A DNA stretch of 61,511 nt, taken from contig JAVHSH010000007.1 of NCBI GenBank assembly GCA_036172095.1, positions 1-61,511 of the forward strand, in the 5' to 3' direction. The translations under genes were made by a program, and so were the position numbers. The DNA is from JAKBEU01 sp036172095. GTDB taxonomy: Bacteria > Patescibacteriota > Microgenomatia > UBA1406 > GWC2-37-13. Positions 59,176-61,511 of the stretch are shown one piece after another. A model generated the notes under the pieces. That model had not been told where the DNA came from, did no database searches, and saw nothing but the letters and a program-made list of their open reading frames with translations. The number at the start of each line of letters is the position of its first letter. The stretch's first letter is position 1.

Positions 59176-59477
59176 ATGTCAGCTACGAATCATGTAATTA
59201 TTATTCCTGGGTCAGGTAATGGTGTTACTCATCACGTTTGAGCAACCAATAGTTGGAAAAAATACAATCTCATCCTTCATATTTTTGATGCACGATGGAA
59301 ATTTGAAGAAAATGGATTTTCAGAGAAACAAAAAAAGGGGGGCTAATATTGGTGGATTCTTTGGTCGAAATAAATTCCCGAATATCTATTGTTGGAAATT
59401 CTGCAGGCAATTGTTTTGCTTTAAATATAAAAATGTTTAAAAAACCGATTATTGACTTTATACTTCATAGAGATTAG
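59176..59477 (+). pseudogene. Degraded copy of the RBBP9-like hydrolase
   Basis: It aligns with the gene at 54689 from its start: NHVIIIPGSGNGVTHHV matches NHVIIIPGLGNGITQHI. The Trp codon of HIWATYGWKK has become TGA (about 59239). Later IFDARWKFEENGF matches, followed by a frameshift in an A/G run, then VGNSAG reappears, and the frame ends with a match to IIDFIMHKD (IIDFILHRD, TAG at 59475). About 90 middle codons are missing. Short frames over it are not genes. Confidence 0.85.
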
Positions 59478-59554
59478 TTAGGATTGTAATTACAATAAAT
59501 CTGAGCGTAGAAATTATTCTCAATAATGATCTACTGTATAATTACGCTATCCCT

Positions 59555-60103
59555 ATGTCCAAACTTAACGACCAAAGCCTCATACCTCTTCATGATCCCG
59601 CAGCATTCCAACGTAGATTTAAAAGCAGAAAAAGAACTATTGAAAGTTTTGAAGCACACGCAAATATTGATCGTTCAATAACAGAGAAGCTTGCTGATTT
59701 CCTAACTTCTCGGTTAGGGAGCATGGGGTTTCTTATCCTAAATGCTATTTGGTTTTCGAGTTGGATAGTAATAAATACTGGGAATATCCCAGGAATTCAT
59801 ATTTTTGATCCCTTCCCTTTTGGCTTGTTGACAATGATTGTTTCATTAGAGGCAATTTTCTTGGCTATTATCGTATTAATATCTCAAAATCGTGCAGCAA
59901 AGATTGATGATTTGAGAGACGAAATTGATCTATATATAAATACAATCGCTGAAGAAGAAATCACAAAATCTATTGAGTTGCTAATTTTGTTGCTTAAAAA
60001 GCATAATATTGATGTTTCGAAAGATCCTGAACTTAAACAGATGTTGGAACCAACAGATAAAGCCGATATTCAAAAGAGACTCGAACAACAAATTGGGAGT
60101 TAA
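59555..60103 (+). CDS. DUF1003-family membrane protein
   Basis: 182 residues. LADFLTSRLGSMGFLILNAI (family motif), two membrane helices (about 53-72, 84-108), LISQNRAAKIDDLRDEIDLY, then a soluble helical end. This is the DUF1003 layout; no function is known. TATAAT (59537-59542) lies 12 nt before the ATG. Confidence 0.88.
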   Translation: MSKLNDQSLIPLHDPAAFQRRFKSRKRTIESFEAHANIDRSITEKLADFLTSRLGSMGFLILNAIWFSSWIVINTGNIPGIHIFDPFPFGLLTMIVSLEAIFLAIIVLISQNRAAKIDDLRDEIDLYINTIAEEEITKSIELLILLLKKHNIDVSKDPELKQMLEPTDKADIQKRLEQQIGS

Positions 60104-60108
60104 ATCTT

Positions 60109-60690
60109 ATTTTTATCAAACTGAGAAACTTCAAAGAAATAATTAAATATCCAAAACTTTCGCTTCTCCTATTAATTTATGTCATCACTTTTATATGTTT
60201 TTACTTTATGGGTTCGTACCTTAGGTTGCATGACCTGTTTTCACCATTAGGGCTAATGGGTGTTTTTATTGGAGGATTTTTTTATGCTTATGGATTTACT
60301 GCGGCACCTGCAACAGCCATATTATTAACCCTTGCAAAACAACGAGATATTATTTCTTTGGGAATAATAGGCGGCTTTGGAGCATTATTGGGTGATATTG
60401 TTATATTTCAACTTATCAAAAATACTTTTGTGGATGAAATGCAAAATCTAAAACACGAACTATTAATTATCCGATTTAGCAAGTTGTTTCAGGTGTTATT
60501 TGGCTCAATCTCTGCGTATTTGGTACTATTAATAGCTGGTTTGCTGATTGCATCTCCTTTGCCAACAGAAATAGGTATAACACTATTAGCAATGACTAAA
60601 AAAATTACATTCAAAATGTTTCTTATTTTTGTATACCTACTTCATTCCATAGGAATATTTCTTGTCCTCCTATTTGGAAGATTACTATAA
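60109..60690 (+). CDS. Polytopic membrane protein, probably with a non-ATG start
   Basis: From the first ATG (60208) the protein is 160 residues. The frame stays open upstream to the previous stop and reads like protein: LRNFKEIIKYPKLSLLLIYV then ITFICFYFM, which supplies a first membrane helix. The true start may thus be near ATT 60109 or CTG 60121, giving about 190 residues. About five helices follow (LMGVFIGGFFYAYGFTAAPA, ISLGIIGGFGALLGDIVIFQ). No family recognised; a small transporter-like membrane protein is possible. It is 5 bp downstream of the DUF1003 gene. Confidence 0.55.
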   Translation: MFIKLRNFKEIIKYPKLSLLLLIYVITFICFYFMGSYLRLHDLFSPLGLMGVFIGGFFYAYGFTAAPATAILLTLAKQRDIISLGIIGGFGALLGDIVIFQLIKNTFVDEMQNLKHELLIIRFSKLFQVLFGSISAYLVLLIAGLLIASPLPTEIGITLLAMTKKITFKMFLIFVYLLHSIGIFLVLLFGRLL

Positions 60691-60813
60691 ACAGTTAAAA
60701 ATCTTAAATATCCTATTTTATTAATCTTAAATTTTCAAGTTTGCGGTCTAAACCGAACCTAATTTCCAACTTTATTCAGTAACCATTAATTTACTCTCTG
60801 CTACAATATATGT

Positions 60814-61374
60814 GTGAAGCGAACTAAACAGACTCTCTTATTTATCCAGCTTACCAGCATTATCGCTTCAAATCTATTAGCTCCCATTTATGCAGTTTAT
60901 GTTAAAGGCATCGGCGGCGATTTAATGACTGCCGGTACAGCAATCGCAATGAACTATGCGGTTATTGGTGCTCTTGTTATAGCTTCAGGTCGCTTTGCAA
61001 ACAAACATCATACGGAGAAAATTCAACTCGTTATTGGATATATGCTCTCTGCATTTGCAGCTTATTGTTATGTGATTACAAAGAATCCAACACAGCTGTT
61101 TTTCACACAAATAGTGTCAGGTATATCTATTGCAATAATATCTCCTGCTTTTTCAGGGCTTTTCTCTAAAAATATAGAAGATGGAAAACATACTGCTTCA
61201 TGGGGTGATTACTGGGGCTTAACATATTGGGGTGCAGCAGTAACTGCAGTTATTGCTGGTTTTGTTTCGCAAAATTATGGATTTAATGCTGTCTTTTTCT
61301 TTATGATGGGTCTAAATGGAATGAGTGCGCTTGGTGCACTATATTTATACTTCTTGCCAAGTAAGAAAAAATGA
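60814..61374 (+). CDS. Half-length MFS-type membrane protein
   Basis: 186 residues with a GTG start, 6 nt after TACAAT (60802-60807). About six membrane helices; RFANKHHTEKIQ resembles the MFS loop 2-3 motif and the rest follows the N-terminal half of a major facilitator. Full MFS proteins have twelve helices, so this may be a half protein working as a dimer or a truncated gene; no second half follows in the 137 bp to the window end. Substrate unknown. Confidence 0.65.
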   Translation: MKRTKQTLLFIQLTSIIASNLLAPIYAVYVKGIGGDLMTAGTAIAMNYAVIGALVIASGRFANKHHTEKIQLVIGYMLSAFAAYCYVITKNPTQLFFTQIVSGISIAIISPAFSGLFSKNIEDGKHTASWGDYWGLTYWGAAVTAVIAGFVSQNYGFNAVFFFMMGLNGMSALGALYLYFLPSKKK

Positions 61375-61511
61375 GAGCGCTCCTAAGATGCTCCCTAGAC
61401 CAAAGATTCATATAATGAGACTAATGGACGAGTTTACTTTACTCACAAAACAGGTAAGTTTTGAGGGATTGTTCTAATCCTTTCGTATTAACTCTACTTC
61501 TCTTTCCTTTA

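Noticed and set aside
59239..59241. TGA in place of a Trp codon as a sign of altered genetic code
   Set aside because: The same gene copy also has a frameshift and a large deletion, and TGA ends several intact genes (for example at 38215-38217), so it is a nonsense mutation.
59219..59440. A 73-residue open frame on plus
   Set aside because: It is an out-of-frame reading across the hydrolase pseudogene; the homologous frame starts at 59176.
1..61511. CRISPR arrays, insertion sequences, integrases, prophage genes
   Set aside because: I found no regularly spaced direct repeats, no transposase- or integrase-like proteins and no phage structural genes.

Overview
The window looks like a chromosome segment of a Patescibacteria (Candidate Phyla Radiation) bacterium, probably of the Microgenomates type. 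Supporting signs are dense packing with many short overlaps between genes, an AT-rich composition, a PrgI/TraC/VirB4-type secretion or conjugation locus of the kind common in that radiation, several tail-anchored surface proteins, and many small proteins without a clear family. TGA acts as a stop at ordinary gene ends, so the Gracilibacteria/Absconditabacteria code (TGA = Gly) is not used. The lineage is an inference; no rRNA lies in the window.

Layout. 1-9.6 kb: rmuC (5' partial), era, gltX, then PrgI, TraC-like and VirB4-like genes, ribosomal protein S1, a DUF5667 protein, a cohesin-like LPxTG protein and a peroxiredoxin. 9.6-16 kb: two large paralogous surface proteins and a VirB6/TrbL-like membrane protein. 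16-24 kb: housekeeping genes (M24 peptidase, PspC, methyltransferase, tmRNA, HAD phosphatase, DEDDh exonuclease, aminotransferase, PEP carboxykinase, SmpB). 24-34.7 kb: two more surface paralogues, an IDI-like NUDIX protein, a putative polysaccharide pair (O-antigen ligase-like and acyltransferase), a SpoIID/LytB wall protein and a VirB2-like pilin. 34.6-39.8 kb: RNA-ligase-partner PIN protein, then nrdR, a B12-dependent ribonucleotide reductase, a cobalamin adenosyltransferase, a DUF4430 protein and an ECF-S-like membrane protein, followed by a cobalamin riboswitch. 39.8-45.7 kb: two unknown genes, thioredoxin, a stripped-down [FeFe]-hydrogenase-like protein with a small membrane partner, an MGMT-like protein, the fifth surface paralogue and a DUF167 protein. 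45.8-61.5 kb: a more AT-rich accessory stretch with a five-gene redox/two-component operon, SDR, SET-domain, lone sigma region 4, hydrolases, a pseudogene, small membrane proteins and a half-length MFS protein.

How the genes work together. Three modules stand out. (1) A type IV secretion-like envelope machine (PrgI, TraC-like, VirB4 ATPase, VirB6-like, pilin). Its PrgI protein carries a C-terminal beta-sandwich of the kind repeated in five paralogous surface proteins spread over the window. (2) A B12-dependent deoxynucleotide module: class II reductase, regulator NrdR, adenosyltransferase, a transcobalamin-like DUF4430 protein and a putative importer, next to a cobalamin riboswitch. (3) A transmembrane electron-export module: a ferric-reductase-like/FNR protein between two extracytoplasmic cytochrome b5-like proteins, co-transcribed with an OmpR-type regulator and its kinase. 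A tandem CTTAAT-N5-CTTAAT site lies at the operon promoter.

Across the whole window many start codons lie only 5-9 nt downstream of a TATAAT/TACAAT-type -10 box and lack a Shine-Dalgarno sequence, which predicts widespread leaderless transcripts.
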